Source of the DNA: an uncultured Oscillospiraceae bacterium
GTDB taxonomy: Bacteria > Bacillota > Clostridia > Oscillospirales > Oscillospiraceae
DNA length: 64,000 nt
NCBI GenBank assembly: GCA_944387055.1
Contig: CALXDL010000063.1
Span: forward strand, 1 to 64,000
Direction: 5' to 3'
Part shown: in pieces, positions 1 to 8,122 of the stretch
Layout: the number at the start of each line of letters is the position of its first letter
Numbering within the stretch: position 1 is the first letter of the stretch
Program-made: the position numbers and the translations under genes
The notes under the pieces: model-generated
The model's database searches: none
Told to the model about the DNA's origin: nothing
Seen by the model: only the letters and a program-made list of their open reading frames with translations

Positions 1-2
1 AG

Positions 3-203
3 AGAAAGTTCCTTTGGGTAGCCCCGCTCATTTCAACAGCATTGTCAATCATCGTTAGCATAGCAGCAATGCCCGAAATTTTAAGCGATAAGGAATATCA
101 AGCATTGTTTTTCGGAATAAGTATTCCTATACATCTTGTAGTTGTTATTAGTTTGACAGGCATTGCCTATATGATCGCATTTGTGATCAAAAGAAAAAGG
201 TAG
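3..203 (+). CDS. C-terminal fragment of a small membrane protein
   Basis: An open frame enters from the left edge and stops with TAG at 201-203, giving about 66 residues. Two hydrophobic segments are visible, one near the start of the visible part (about residues 3-22) and one near residues 38-60, followed by a basic tail ending KRKR. This suggests a membrane protein whose last helix ends in the cytoplasm. The start lies outside the window. Base composition is AT-rich like the next gene and unlike the rest of the window. No family is recognised. Confidence 0.6.
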   Translation, partial: RKFLWVAPLISTALSIIVSIAAMPEILSDKEYQALFFGISIPIHLVVVISLTGIAYMIAFVIKRKR

Positions 204-252
204 CAAAGAGTTTTAAGACTAGGACAGGCCTCAACAATTGGTGGTGTATAAA

Positions 253-585
253 ATGGGAAACGCCATATTCTTCATCTTAATTATATTTGCATTCCTTCTT
301 GTGATGGAGTTCGTAATGGTAGGAGCATTTCAATCATCAAACTCAGCAAAAGGAAAAACAATTTTGAGTATCTTATGCCAAGTAATTCTGGCTGTCTGCA
401 TGATTGCTTATCTTTTGCTAGCCGGGGTGTCGCTTTACATTGGTTTTGATCTTATCCTTGCAGGTGAAATGAGCAAAGGAATTTCAGTATTGCTTTTTGC
501 GATCGTTATTGCTGTCTGCATTTATGTATGGCTGATTAGAGGTTGGGTCAAGTATATAAAAGAGATGAAAAATCGAGACACATAA
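253..585 (+). CDS. small hypothetical membrane protein, about three helices
   Basis: A 110-residue protein, counted from the ATG at 253 with a GGTGG-like ribosome site eight bases before it; a TTG at 238 in the same frame is an alternative start. Three long hydrophobic stretches rich in Ile, Leu, Val and Phe are visible (about residues 5-25, 37-65 and 75-97), and the C-terminus is lysine-rich, so it is probably an integral membrane protein with a cytoplasmic tail. It follows the fragment at 3-203 by about 50 bases and may be cotranscribed with it. A strong terminator follows. Its AT-rich codon use (ATA, TTA, AAA) is unlike the GC-rich genes downstream. No family is recognised. Confidence 0.6.
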   Translation: MGNAIFFILIIFAFLLVMEFVMVGAFQSSNSAKGKTILSILCQVILAVCMIAYLLLAGVSLYIGFDLILAGEMSKGISVLLFAIVIAVCIYVWLIRGWVKYIKEMKNRDT

Positions 586-605
586 CTAACAATAGGTAAA
601 TCAAA

Positions 606-648
606 AGCAAGGTTCTCTCTGTCAGCGGCAGAGGGAACCTTGCTTTTG
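606..648 (+). terminator. intrinsic terminator after the AT-rich gene pair
   Basis: A 16-base arm starting AGCAAGGTTCTC pairs with its complement across a seven-base loop and is followed by TTTT. It ends the plus-strand pair of membrane genes and lies at the boundary with the GC-rich sugar locus. Confidence 0.8.
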
Positions 649-729
649 TCTACATTCACCAATGAATTTCAATTTTCATTGAAAAGGAAGCTCGCCGCCC
701 ATCTCATTTTTCTCCCGCATGTCGAGCCC

Positions 730-1173
730 TTATCGGACGCCCTTTTGTAAGATCACACATCCATACGTCTGCTCTTCACTGGTGGATACCGTGACGTAGG
801 CCCGTCCCGCTTCTTCATAAAAGCTCGTGCGCGGCAGATATCCGATCTTTGCCGCAGGTTCATATTCGGCGACCGCAGCGGTGATCTCGTCCCAAAGCGG
901 CGGCCGCACCTGCATGCAGTCCTCATGATCTCCATCCGGTCTCATGATCTTCACCGGGAACTCCGTGTACTCCGTATCCAGGGGGAGCAGTTGGAGGATC
1001 GCTCGGATCATCTCCACGGTCCCGTTCCCTTTGGCCTCCACCGTGATCCCTCCATGGTTCTTCGTCACGGCCGGATAGAAATGGTCTGCGATCACGATCG
1101 TATCGCCATGGCCCATGTCCGCCAATGCCTTCAGCAAGGTGGACCCGATATTGCTCGGGATGCCTTTCAACAT
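730..1173 (-). CDS. fucU: RbsD/FucU family sugar mutarotase
   Basis: A 147-residue protein with the RbsD/FucU fold signature. The N-terminal MGHGDTIVIAD stretch (about residues 20-30) carries the conserved His and Asp, and the C-terminal segment contains the conserved tyrosines and ends ILQKGV. Family members catalyse interconversion of sugar anomers (FucU) or of pyranose and furanose forms (RbsD), supplying the correct form to kinases or isomerases. It is the last gene of the minus-strand sugar locus, 36 bases after the Gfo/Idh gene. The sequence looks closer to FucU than to RbsD, but the true sugar is unknown. Given the pentose enzymes in the locus, a pentose or deoxy sugar is as likely as fucose. 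Confidence 0.85.
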   Translation of the reverse strand: MLKGIPSNIGSTLLKALADMGHGDTIVIADHFYPAVTKNHGGITVEAKGNGTVEMIRAILQLLPLDTEYTEFPVKIMRPDGDHEDCMQVRPPLWDEITAAVAEYEPAAKIGYLPRTSFYEEAGRAYVTVSTSEEQTYGCVILQKGVR

Positions 1174-1209
1174 ATAAAACGCTCCTTCCTCATTGGCCCT
1201 TCCGCCGGG

Positions 1210-2238
1210 TCATTCGAATGGATACCGAAGCCCCGCCTTTTCCCGCACACGATCGCAGAATCCCGCGATCAAGAGCGTCTCCTCAGGCGGCACTTCCGGG
1301 CTGGTCGTCAGTCCATCTCGTACCCAGTCCTGTACGGCGGCCGCCTCATACTGGAAGCCTTCACACTCGAATGGGAACTTGAGCGTCTGCACGTCGTCCC
1401 AGTCGATCTGGGCATAGCCGACCCGGGGCTTAGACTTTACGATGACGGTATCCGGATCCCGATGACGCGGGATGTAGATGCTGCCATCCTCACAGGTGAT
1501 GGTGGTCTCGAACTCCTTGCGATACAGACCGCACATGAGATCAGCACTCATCCCGTCAGCGAACCGCATGAAGATCGTGCACTCCGCATCCACCCCGGTA
1601 GAGGCCGGGAGCATAGAGCTGAAAAATTCCGTGGGCTGCTCCAAGCGTCCCATCGCCACTGTCATAGCGGCAAAGCTGTATACTCCGCCGTCCAGCAAAG
1701 CCCCGCCAGCCAGCATCGGGTCCAGCAGCCGGTCTGTGGGAGGCAGCTTCTTCGGGTCATGCCCCCAGCCAGTGAGCGATGTGATATTGACGATCTTCCC
1801 CAGTCTGCCGGAATCCAGCAGTTCTTTCACATATCTCCATGCGGGGAAAAAGCGGGACCATAGCCCTTCCATCAAAAAGGTCCCGTTCTTGGCGGCGTGC
1901 GCGAACATCGACGCCGCCTGCGCCTGACTGACTGCGAACGGTTTTTCACACAGCACGGCCTTCCCTGCATCCGAGGCCAGGCACACTGCAGCCTCGTGCA
2001 TCGGATGCGGCACGGCCACATAAACGATATCCACATCCGGGTCCTGTACGAGTTCTTGATAGCTGCCATACGCATTGCCGCCGAATTCCTTGCAGAATGC
2101 CTGGCTGCGCTCCAGACTGCGGGAGCCGGCAGCTGCCACATAAGCGTCCGGCACGTATCTCAGGCACCTTGCAAAATCTCTGCCGATCCTGCCAGGGCCC
2201 AATATCCCCCATCCGATCTTTCCATTTTGCCCTTTCAT
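1210..2238 (-). CDS. Gfo/Idh/MocA family NAD(P)-dependent oxidoreductase
   Basis: A 342-residue protein. The N-terminus has a Rossmann dinucleotide motif GILGPGRIGRDFA, and the family's EKP motif appears as CEKPF near residue 95, where the Lys normally contacts the substrate and nicotinamide. The C-terminal half is the alpha/beta substrate domain. I start it at the ATG at 2238 because a GGAGG lies eight bases before it; a GTG at 2253 is an upstream alternative. Family members oxidise or reduce sugars, inositols or sugar acids. It sits between the UlaG-like hydrolase and the mutarotase, so an oxidised sugar or aldose is the probable substrate, but this cannot be read from the sequence. Confidence 0.85.
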   Translation of the reverse strand: MKGQNGKIGWGILGPGRIGRDFARCLRYVPDAYVAAAGSRSLERSQAFCKEFGGNAYGSYQELVQDPDVDIVYVAVPHPMHEAAVCLASDAGKAVLCEKPFAVSQAQAASMFAHAAKNGTFLMEGLWSRFFPAWRYVKELLDSGRLGKIVNITSLTGWGHDPKKLPPTDRLLDPMLAGGALLDGGVYSFAAMTVAMGRLEQPTEFFSSMLPASTGVDAECTIFMRFADGMSADLMCGLYRKEFETTITCEDGSIYIPRHRDPDTVIVKSKPRVGYAQIDWDDVQTLKFPFECEGFQYEAAAVQDWVRDGLTTSPEVPPEETLLIAGFCDRVREKAGLRYPFE

Positions 2239-2283
2239 CACACATGCCTCCACTGATCGTCACTCATAAGTCCTTCTTAGATC

Positions 2284-3102
2284 CTATCGGCCGTATCTGA
2301 TGTCAAAACGCTCTCCTGCCCGCACCAGCGCGGCAGGGACGTCCGGGTACTTGACATGCAGGTAATCCAAAAACAGCTGTGGATCCTCCAGGTTCCCCGC
2401 ATAGGTATCGTAGTGCATGGGGATCACCAAGCCCGGCTCCACTTCTCCCGCCAGATCCACTGCCTCTTGGTACGTCATGTTCCCGATGATGCCATTGTGC
2501 AAGCGCTCGGCACTGCGTCCCGTGATGGGCAGCATCATGACATCCAGCCTGCCCGCCTGCTTGAGCCTGCTCTCCAGGCCCTCATAGATACAGCAGTCCC
2601 CTGCATGATAAAACGTGAACCCTCGATAAGACACCACATAGCCGACTGCGGCATATTCTCCTGTCGCTCCATCGCGCTCCAGCCGCTCATGGGCAGACGG
2701 GATCGCCGTGATCCGGAGGCCATCCTCCTCGAACGGTGTCTGCTCACCCACTCCGTATAGCCGCTCGCTTGGAATCGGCAGCTCTTTTCGCAGGGCTCCC
2801 AGGTGATATCGCGGTACGATGAACTTCGCCTGTGGGGAAGCCTCCGCCAATATCGGCCAGACCGCCCGATCGATATGATCGATATGGTCATGCGTCCCCA
2901 GGATCAGATCGATCCCCTTCAGATCTTCTGGCCGGATGATGGGGGGCAATATCCGTTCGGCGATATCAGATAAGAATAAGTCGATGCAGATCGTTTTCGT
3001 CCCGATCTTGACCACGAATCCAGACTGGTGCATCCGCCACAGTGACGCCATACCTGCAGCGGGCACTTCTTCCCGGATCCGCGTCCCCAGGTCTGCGGTC
3101 AT
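2284..3102 (-). CDS. UlaG-like metallo-beta-lactamase-fold hydrolase
   Basis: A 272-residue protein of the metallo-beta-lactamase superfamily. The zinc motif is HDHIDHID at residues 71-78, with further metal ligands in the HAGD and MHYD stretches. The overall layout resembles UlaG, the L-ascorbate-6-phosphate lactonase, and related sugar-lactone hydrolases. GGAGG lies seven bases before the ATG. The position between xylulokinase and a Gfo/Idh oxidoreductase suggests the two make and open a sugar lactone, which is an inference. No UlaABC phosphotransferase genes are nearby, so ascorbate is not the obvious substrate. Confidence 0.75.
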   Translation of the reverse strand: MTADLGTRIREEVPAAGMASLWRMHQSGFVVKIGTKTICIDLFLSDIAERILPPIIRPEDLKGIDLILGTHDHIDHIDRAVWPILAEASPQAKFIVPRYHLGALRKELPIPSERLYGVGEQTPFEEDGLRITAIPSAHERLERDGATGEYAAVGYVVSYRGFTFYHAGDCCIYEGLESRLKQAGRLDVMMLPITGRSAERLHNGIIGNMTYQEAVDLAGEVEPGLVIPMHYDTYAGNLEDPQLFLDYLHVKYPDVPAALVRAGERFDIRYGR

Positions 3103-3135
3103 CCTCGCTCCTCCTTCTCTATGTATCCGGCAGTC

Positions 3136-4650
3136 CTACAAGTCCGCAAGCGTCCGGTAGGTCTGCTGCAGCGCTGGATACAGCGTGCAGTACAGCTGGT
3201 AATACGGCTCATATGCCATGGATGCCTCTTGGTCGGGATGCCGTTCTCCCTTCACATGGAGCACATGGCTGCATGCCTCTTCCACTGAGGGCCACATCCC
3301 CACGCCTACACCTGCCAGTAGTGCGGCGCCGAGCGCGGCGCCCTCCTTCGACGAGACGGTGCTCACCGGACAGCCGTATACGTCCGCCAGCATCTGCTGC
3401 CAGAACGGACTGGCCGCACCGCCGCCGCACATCATCATCGTGCGGATCGGGATGCCAAGCTCCCGGAACACGTCCAGGCACTGGCGCTGCGAATAGGTGA
3501 TCCCCTCCATCACCGCGCGGATCAGGTCCTTCCGGGTATGGATATTGGAGAGGCCCACGAACGCTCCTCTCGCATCTGCGTCCAGGATCGGTGACCGTTC
3601 ACCCATGAGGTATGGGAGGAACAAGAGCTTGTTCGCACCGATCGGGCTGCGCATGGCCTCGCGCATCATCTGCGCATAGGCGTCCCCATCGGGCTGCCCG
3701 CCGGCTCCGCCGTACAGCTGATCGCGCAGCCACTGGAGGGAAAGCCCCGCGGCCAGCGTGCAGCTCATCACGTCCCATTCTCCTGGGACCGCCGCGCAAA
3801 AGGTGTGGATGCGCCCTTTCCGGTCGATCCTCGGCTGTTTCGAGTGGGAAAAGACCACACCGCTCGTCCCGATGGTCGTAAACGCTGTGCCTTCCGTCAC
3901 CGTGCCGGTCCCGACGGCCGCGGCCGCATTGTCTCCGGCGCCCCCCACGACCGGTGTCCCTTTTGCCAGGCCCGTCTCTCCGGCAGCCAGCGCAGTGACT
4001 GTGCCAGTGATATCCGTGGACTCGTGCATCCGAGGCAGCAGATCAGGCCGTATCTCCAGTGCCTCCAGGACCGCTTTGCTCCAGCACCGCTCCGGCACAT
4101 CGAACAGGTTCGTCCCCGATGCATCGGACACTTCCGTGGCGAACGCCCCTGTGAGGCGATATCGGATATAGTCTTTTGGCAGCAAGATGTGGCGGCATTT
4201 CTGGTAGAGCTCTGTCTCCCACTGCCGGACCCACAGGATCTTCCCTGCGGAAAAACCGGGCAGAGCGGGATTCGCGGTGATCTCGATCAGCCGCTCCTCC
4301 CCCAGCGTCTCCGTGATCTGGTCGCACTGCTCCTGCGTGCGTCCGTCACACCATATGATCGCTCTGCGCAGCACGGCACCGTCCTGGTCCAGCATGACGA
4401 CTCCATGCATCTGCCCGGACAGGCCGATCCCTCGGATCTCCTCCGGGTGGACCCTGCTGTGTGAGAGGACGCTCCGGATCGCGCTGCTGACCGCGCGCCA
4501 CCAGTCTTCTGGATCCTGCTCAGCCCAGCCGTTGCGTGGCTGATAGAGCCGGTATCCCTCTGTATGACCGGCGATCATCTCCCCGTCTCGGTCGAACAGG
4601 ACCGCTTTCGCGCCGGACGTACCCAGATCGATCCCCAGCAAATATCCCAT
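3136..4650 (-). CDS. xylB: xylulokinase, FGGY carbohydrate kinase
   Basis: A 504-residue FGGY-family kinase. The N-terminal phosphate-binding segment is GIDLGTSGAKAVLFD, followed by GLSGQMHGVV typical of xylulokinases. The catalytic-loop region is GGAGDNAAAAVG, and the C-terminal FGGY signature begins MCGGGAASPFW. It should phosphorylate D-xylulose to xylulose 5-phosphate for the pentose phosphate pathway. I start it at 4650 because AGGAAGGA lies about ten bases upstream and the longer reading (to 4740) would overlap the next gene. The neighbouring gene is a D-lyxose-isomerase-type enzyme that would supply D-xylulose, so the two form a two-step D-lyxose route. Confidence 0.9.
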   Translation of the reverse strand: MGYLLGIDLGTSGAKAVLFDRDGEMIAGHTEGYRLYQPRNGWAEQDPEDWWRAVSSAIRSVLSHSRVHPEEIRGIGLSGQMHGVVMLDQDGAVLRRAIIWCDGRTQEQCDQITETLGEERLIEITANPALPGFSAGKILWVRQWETELYQKCRHILLPKDYIRYRLTGAFATEVSDASGTNLFDVPERCWSKAVLEALEIRPDLLPRMHESTDITGTVTALAAGETGLAKGTPVVGGAGDNAAAAVGTGTVTEGTAFTTIGTSGVVFSHSKQPRIDRKGRIHTFCAAVPGEWDVMSCTLAAGLSLQWLRDQLYGGAGGQPDGDAYAQMMREAMRSPIGANKLLFLPYLMGERSPILDADARGAFVGLSNIHTRKDLIRAVMEGITYSQRQCLDVFRELGIPIRTMMMCGGGAASPFWQQMLADVYGCPVSTVSSKEGAALGAALLAGVGVGMWPSVEEACSHVLHVKGERHPDQEASMAYEPYYQLYCTLYPALQQTYRTLADL

Positions 4651-4712
4651 CGATGCGCTCATCCTTCCTTTGCCCATGCCGTCATATCCGCGGCCGCTCC
4701 ATACGGACACGC

Positions 4713-5396
4713 CTATCTGCTGGGCGGATATTCGTTGCACAGCAGACGGACCGGCGGGACATCCTCTTCGATCTTCGGGAAGCGGCCCGTAGGCTCCCAG
4801 AAACGATTGTCCGTCTCGTCATCATTGCACTCGCTGACCTCTCCGATCAGCACGGGGCCATCCCCTTTTTTTGCCCAGAAGGCATGATACATCCGCTGGG
4901 GCAATGTCACGCTCTGTCCCGGCCGCAGCTCCAGGAGCGCGCCCGGCCCAAGCCGCATCCGCACCCCATCACTGACGATCTCGACTTCGGACTGCTCGTC
5001 CAGCATCTCATTTTCATCAGAGCAGTAGAGCTGCATCACCAGCGTCCCGCCGCCCCGATTGATGATGTCCTCCATCTTTTTCCAATGGAAGTGGAGCGGA
5101 CATACCTGGCCCTCCTGGCTGATCAGCAGCTTTTCCGCATAGGTCTTCCGATACTTGTCACACCTTTGGTTGCCGTTGCGCAGGGTGAAGAGCACGAGTC
5201 CGATCTCGTCCATCTTGCCGTATCCCCAGTCGGTGACATCCCATCCCAGCATGTTGTCCCGGATCTCATCGCACTCATGTCCTTTTTCCGCCCACTCTTC
5301 CGGCGTCCAGGACGCGAACGGCGGCAGGGCCACGTGGAAGCTCGCGATAAAGTCCTCCGACCGTTCGATGATCGCATTGATCTCACTGCGTTTCAT
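4713..5396 (-). CDS. D-lyxose ketol-isomerase family cupin enzyme
   Basis: A 227-residue cupin protein of the D-lyxose isomerase family (related to E. coli YdaE and Providencia lyxose isomerase). The metal site is visible as HFHWKKMED, giving two His and one Glu ligand, with a later His in MYHAFWA. The family converts D-lyxose to D-xylulose and D-mannose to D-fructose, using a divalent metal such as Mn2+. GGAGG lies five bases before the ATG. It is followed by xylulokinase, so D-lyxose to xylulose 5-phosphate is the simplest reading. Activity on other 2,3-cis aldoses is possible. Confidence 0.85.
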   Translation of the reverse strand: MKRSEINAIIERSEDFIASFHVALPPFASWTPEEWAEKGHECDEIRDNMLGWDVTDWGYGKMDEIGLVLFTLRNGNQRCDKYRKTYAEKLLISQEGQVCPLHFHWKKMEDIINRGGGTLVMQLYCSDENEMLDEQSEVEIVSDGVRMRLGPGALLELRPGQSVTLPQRMYHAFWAKKGDGPVLIGEVSECNDDETDNRFWEPTGRFPKIEEDVPPVRLLCNEYPPSR

Positions 5397-5411
5397 ATGT
5401 TCCTCCCCTCA

Positions 5412-5479
5412 GACCGCGCTCTGGGACCGCCCAGCCCCTTGTGATCCGGCGCTGGCATCCCGCTCCTGTCAGCGCGGTC
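5412..5479. repeat. inverted repeat upstream of the lyxose isomerase gene
   Basis: Nine-base arms GACCGCGCT (5412-5420) and AGCGCGGTC (5471-5479) enclose 50 bases that themselves contain a CTGGG/CCCAG hairpin. It lies in the leader of the isomerase gene, just after the GntR gene on the minus strand. It may be an RNA structure or processing site; no T-run follows, so it is a poor terminator. Confidence 0.4.
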
Positions 5480-5527
5480 CTCTCCTTCAGTGACGTGACA
5501 CCCGGAGGCAGACAGCCAGACCAAGTG

Positions 5528-6256
5528 TCACTGGAATTCGAAATAGAGGGAGACCTTGTCTCCGCGGAAATACTCCGTTTCCGTGTAGAACACCTTCCCC
5601 TCTGGATCGTATGTGACGCTCTGGTTCATCAAAACGGGCTCACTGGGCTTGATCTCCAGGATATCTGCGACCCATTTCGGCGCTTTGGCAGCATGCCATG
5701 TCTCCGAGAGCGTACCTCGTACCAGTCCATATGTCTTCTCCAGGATCATGAACAGCTGCTGCGTCTCCATCTCCTCCCGCTTGCTCTCGATGTCCGGCAC
5801 GAGGGAGGCCGGGATATATGTGTCATGGATGCTCATGGGGCTGTCGTTCATGTAGCGCAGGCGTCTGACCTCATAATAGACACAATCCGCCGGCAAAGAG
5901 AACACGCCCGAGAGCTTCGCATTGGTCTTGAGCTCGATCGAGAGCACTTTCGTCGTGATCGTGTAGCCCATCTTTTGGAGTTGGGAGATGATCCCATCGA
6001 ATTTCAAGTTCCCCCCATGCATCCTGGGAGAGCTGACATACGTCCCTTTTCCCATGACACGCTCTACCAGGCCTTCTTGTTCCAGCTTCGAGATGACGTT
6101 GCGGACCGTCATCCGGCTGATGCCATATTCCTGGCTGATCTTGTTCTCCGAGGGGATCAGTTTCCCCACTGCCCATTCGTTGTTCGCCATTTTCTGGCGC
6201 ATCATTTGCTCGAGCTGTGCGTGCAGAGGGATCGCGCTCTCTCGATCCAACATCAT
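5528..6256 (-). CDS. GntR/HutC family transcriptional regulator with UTRA domain
   Basis: A 242-residue regulator. Residues about 5-72 form the winged-helix GntR DNA-binding domain, including PSENKISQEYGISRMTVRNV, the usual recognition region. The rest is a UTRA ligand-binding domain typical of the HutC subfamily (TreR, NagR/YvoA, FrlR), which respond to small sugars, sugar phosphates or amino acids. AAGGAG lies seven bases before the ATG. It lies inside the sugar locus and has its own promoter at 6333-6361. The subfamily binds sites of the form GTnTAnAC, and two such palindromes occur in the locus (13691-13702 and 15235-15244), so it is the likely repressor of the dehydratase-transporter genes. 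Confidence 0.9.
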   Translation of the reverse strand: MMLDRESAIPLHAQLEQMMRQKMANNEWAVGKLIPSENKISQEYGISRMTVRNVISKLEQEGLVERVMGKGTYVSSPRMHGGNLKFDGIISQLQKMGYTITTKVLSIELKTNAKLSGVFSLPADCVYYEVRRLRYMNDSPMSIHDTYIPASLVPDIESKREEMETQQLFMILEKTYGLVRGTLSETWHAAKAPKWVADILEIKPSEPVLMNQSVTYDPEGKVFYTETEYFRGDKVSLYFEFQ

Positions 6257-6332
6257 ATCCCTACTCCTTATCTTCGTTTTTTATCTCCGTCATATCGGAA
6301 AGCCAACGCCGAGTTGATTTCCAATATAAGCC

Positions 6333-6361
6333 ATTATCGGATAAAAATAAAGAAAGTGCAA
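6333..6361 (-). promoter_or_regulatory. sigma-A promoter of the GntR-family gene
   Basis: On the minus strand TTGCAC (6361-6356) and GATAAT (6338-6333) are 17 bases apart. The predicted start is about 70 bases before the regulator gene. An imperfect inverted repeat GGAAAGCCAAC / GTTGATTTCC (6297-6322) lies just inside the transcript. Confidence 0.65.
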
Positions 6362-6453
6362 CGTCTTCTGGCAGATATCTTCTTATTTTTTGTCTGCAAG
6401 GACCGATATGAGCCTCCTCCACGCGCGCATTTGCCGCATCTGCCAAATGATAT

Positions 6454-7101
6454 CTAGGTCCTCGGTCCTTGCTCATCCTCCCGCAGCCTGCCCAGGGTCC
6501 CGCCCGGATGCCACTTGATATACTGTGCAGGCGTCAGTCCGTAATTGGTCTGGAGCACGATGCTCAACCGCTGTACCGCCACGATCTCCGCAAGGACAGA
6601 GAGCCTCGGTGCCCGGTCCAGCACGTCGCCCTCCGCTGTGACGCCGGCATAGAGCCGCACGTCTGCATGGTCTGCCAGCCACGATGAGAGACCGCCTGTG
6701 ATGGCGATGATCTTCCCTCCATTGTTTTTGATCGCGCGGACAGTCGCCTTCAGTTCGGCCGTCTCCCCGCTGTTGGAGATGCAGATCACGACGTCCCCTT
6801 CGACGAGCTGTCCGCAAGACCCGTGGACGGCCTCCGTCCCGTGCAGGAAATACGTGGGCGTCCCGGTAGACGACAACAGCGATGCCGCATACGTACAGAT
6901 ATGCGCCGGCTTCCCGATGCCGGTCGTGTGGACCCGTCCTCCATGGCGCTGGCACTCCAAGATAAGTGCGGCAGCTTCCAGGTAGGGGCCTTCAGAGAAC
7001 TCGTGAAAGCAACGGTCCAATTCCCGGATGCATGCCTCATTGAAGCGCTCCAGCGCATCTGCACATCCGTCAGAGAGCAGGCTCCGCTCTTCCTTTACCA
7101 A
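6454..7101 (-). CDS. KpsF/GutQ-type SIS-domain sugar-phosphate isomerase
   Basis: A 215-residue SIS-domain protein. It shows SNSGET in the phosphate-binding loop and ends with HPGGTLG, the signature of KpsF/GutQ/KdsD arabinose-5-phosphate isomerases. The two C-terminal CBS domains of KdsD are absent. Expected reaction: D-arabinose 5-phosphate to and from D-ribulose 5-phosphate. It begins at a TTG (7101) with AGGAGGT nine bases upstream and overlaps the kinase gene by seven bases, which implies translational coupling. Paired with a ribokinase-type kinase, it could bring D-arabinose or a similar pentose into the pentose phosphate pathway. Confidence 0.8.
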   Translation of the reverse strand: MVKEERSLLSDGCADALERFNEACIRELDRCFHEFSEGPYLEAAALILECQRHGGRVHTTGIGKPAHICTYAASLLSSTGTPTYFLHGTEAVHGSCGQLVEGDVVICISNSGETAELKATVRAIKNNGGKIIAITGGLSSWLADHADVRLYAGVTAEGDVLDRAPRLSVLAEIVAVQRLSIVLQTNYGLTPAQYIKWHPGGTLGRLREDEQGPRT

Positions 7102-8084
7102 TGCGCGAGCACCTCCTGTCGCAAAGCAGTCTTGCCGAGCTGTTCCATCAGATCCAGCACCTCTCTCAATGTTGGCAAGCTCGGCTGTGCCCCCATGTGT
7201 GATACGGTGAGTGCTGCAGCACAGCCCGCAAATTCCATGGCCTGCTCATCGCTGAGCCCATAACAGACCGCGGTGCAAAAAGCTCCGAGGAAAGAATCTC
7301 CCGCAGCAGTCGGATCCAGTCCGTGGACGTCCGGTACGCAGGGGCTATGGTAGAACTGCCCGTCCTGCAGGAGGACCGCTCCATGCTCTCCCAGTGTCAC
7401 GATGACCTTCTCCACACCTTTTTGCGCCAACTCGCCTGCCGCTGTCCGTGCAGCCTGCAGGATGGTCCCTTCCGGCAAAGGTGTGTGCGTGAGGAGGGCC
7501 GCCTCATGTTCATTGGGCGATAAGTACGTCAAGTGGGAGAGCAGGGTGTCTGAGAGCGGCATCGCAGGCGCCGGGTTCAGCATGACAGGGACGCCGGCCG
7601 CGGCGGCCAGTTCTGCGACCCGCTCATTCACTTCCATGGGGATCTCCAGCTGCAGCATGACCATATCATAGTCCCCGATGGCTTGTTCCAGGAACGCGAT
7701 ATCGTCCAGTGATATCTTGGCATTGGCCCCTGGGACGACGATGATCCGGTTCTGGCTCCCCCCCCTCCCATCAGGTTCCAGCAAGATGTTCCCGATGGCC
7801 GACGCATAGCCAGAGCCGACCTTCAGATGCTCTGCATGGATCCCGGCCGCCTGGATAGACTTGAGGAGCACTTGTCCAAAAAAGTCGTCCCCCACCTTGC
7901 CCACCATGGTGACATCCGCACCAAGACGGGCCGCCTGGATCGCCTGGTTCGCGCCTTTTCCACCCGGGGCGCTCTGGAAGCTGCGGCCCTCCACAGTTTC
8001 TCCGGAGTGGGGGAAGGTGTCTGTGGAAACGATCAGATCCATCACGAGGCTCCCGACTACCAGTATCTTCGGTTGGCTACTCAT
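7095..8084 (-). CDS. ribokinase-like PfkB family sugar kinase
   Basis: A 329-residue PfkB-family kinase closest in layout to ribokinase. The N-terminal family signature is PGGKGANQAIQAARLG, and the C-terminal signature region reads DPTAAGDSFLGAF, with the catalytic Asp in AAGD. Typical ribokinases have DTTGAGD here, so the first Gly of the anion hole is Ala and a Pro follows the first Asp. It should phosphorylate a pentose at O5. AAGGAGAT lies six bases before the ATG. Because an arabinose-5-phosphate isomerase follows, its substrate may be D-arabinose or D-ribose; this is inferred. Confidence 0.85.
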   Translation of the reverse strand: MSSQPKILVVGSLVMDLIVSTDTFPHSGETVEGRSFQSAPGGKGANQAIQAARLGADVTMVGKVGDDFFGQVLLKSIQAAGIHAEHLKVGSGYASAIGNILLEPDGRGGSQNRIIVVPGANAKISLDDIAFLEQAIGDYDMVMLQLEIPMEVNERVAELAAAAGVPVMLNPAPAMPLSDTLLSHLTYLSPNEHEAALLTHTPLPEGTILQAARTAAGELAQKGVEKVIVTLGEHGAVLLQDGQFYHSPCVPDVHGLDPTAAGDSFLGAFCTAVCYGLSDEQAMEFAGCAAALTVSHMGAQPSLPTLREVLDLMEQLGKTALRQEVLAHW

Positions 8085-8122
8085 TTCTCCATCTCCTTCT
8101 CAGAGATACGCATCCAAGACGC

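Noticed and set aside
925..1863. Long plus-strand reading frame opposite the fucU and Gfo/Idh genes
   Set aside because: It is antisense to two genes with clear family motifs and shows no motif of its own; high GC content produces such shadows.
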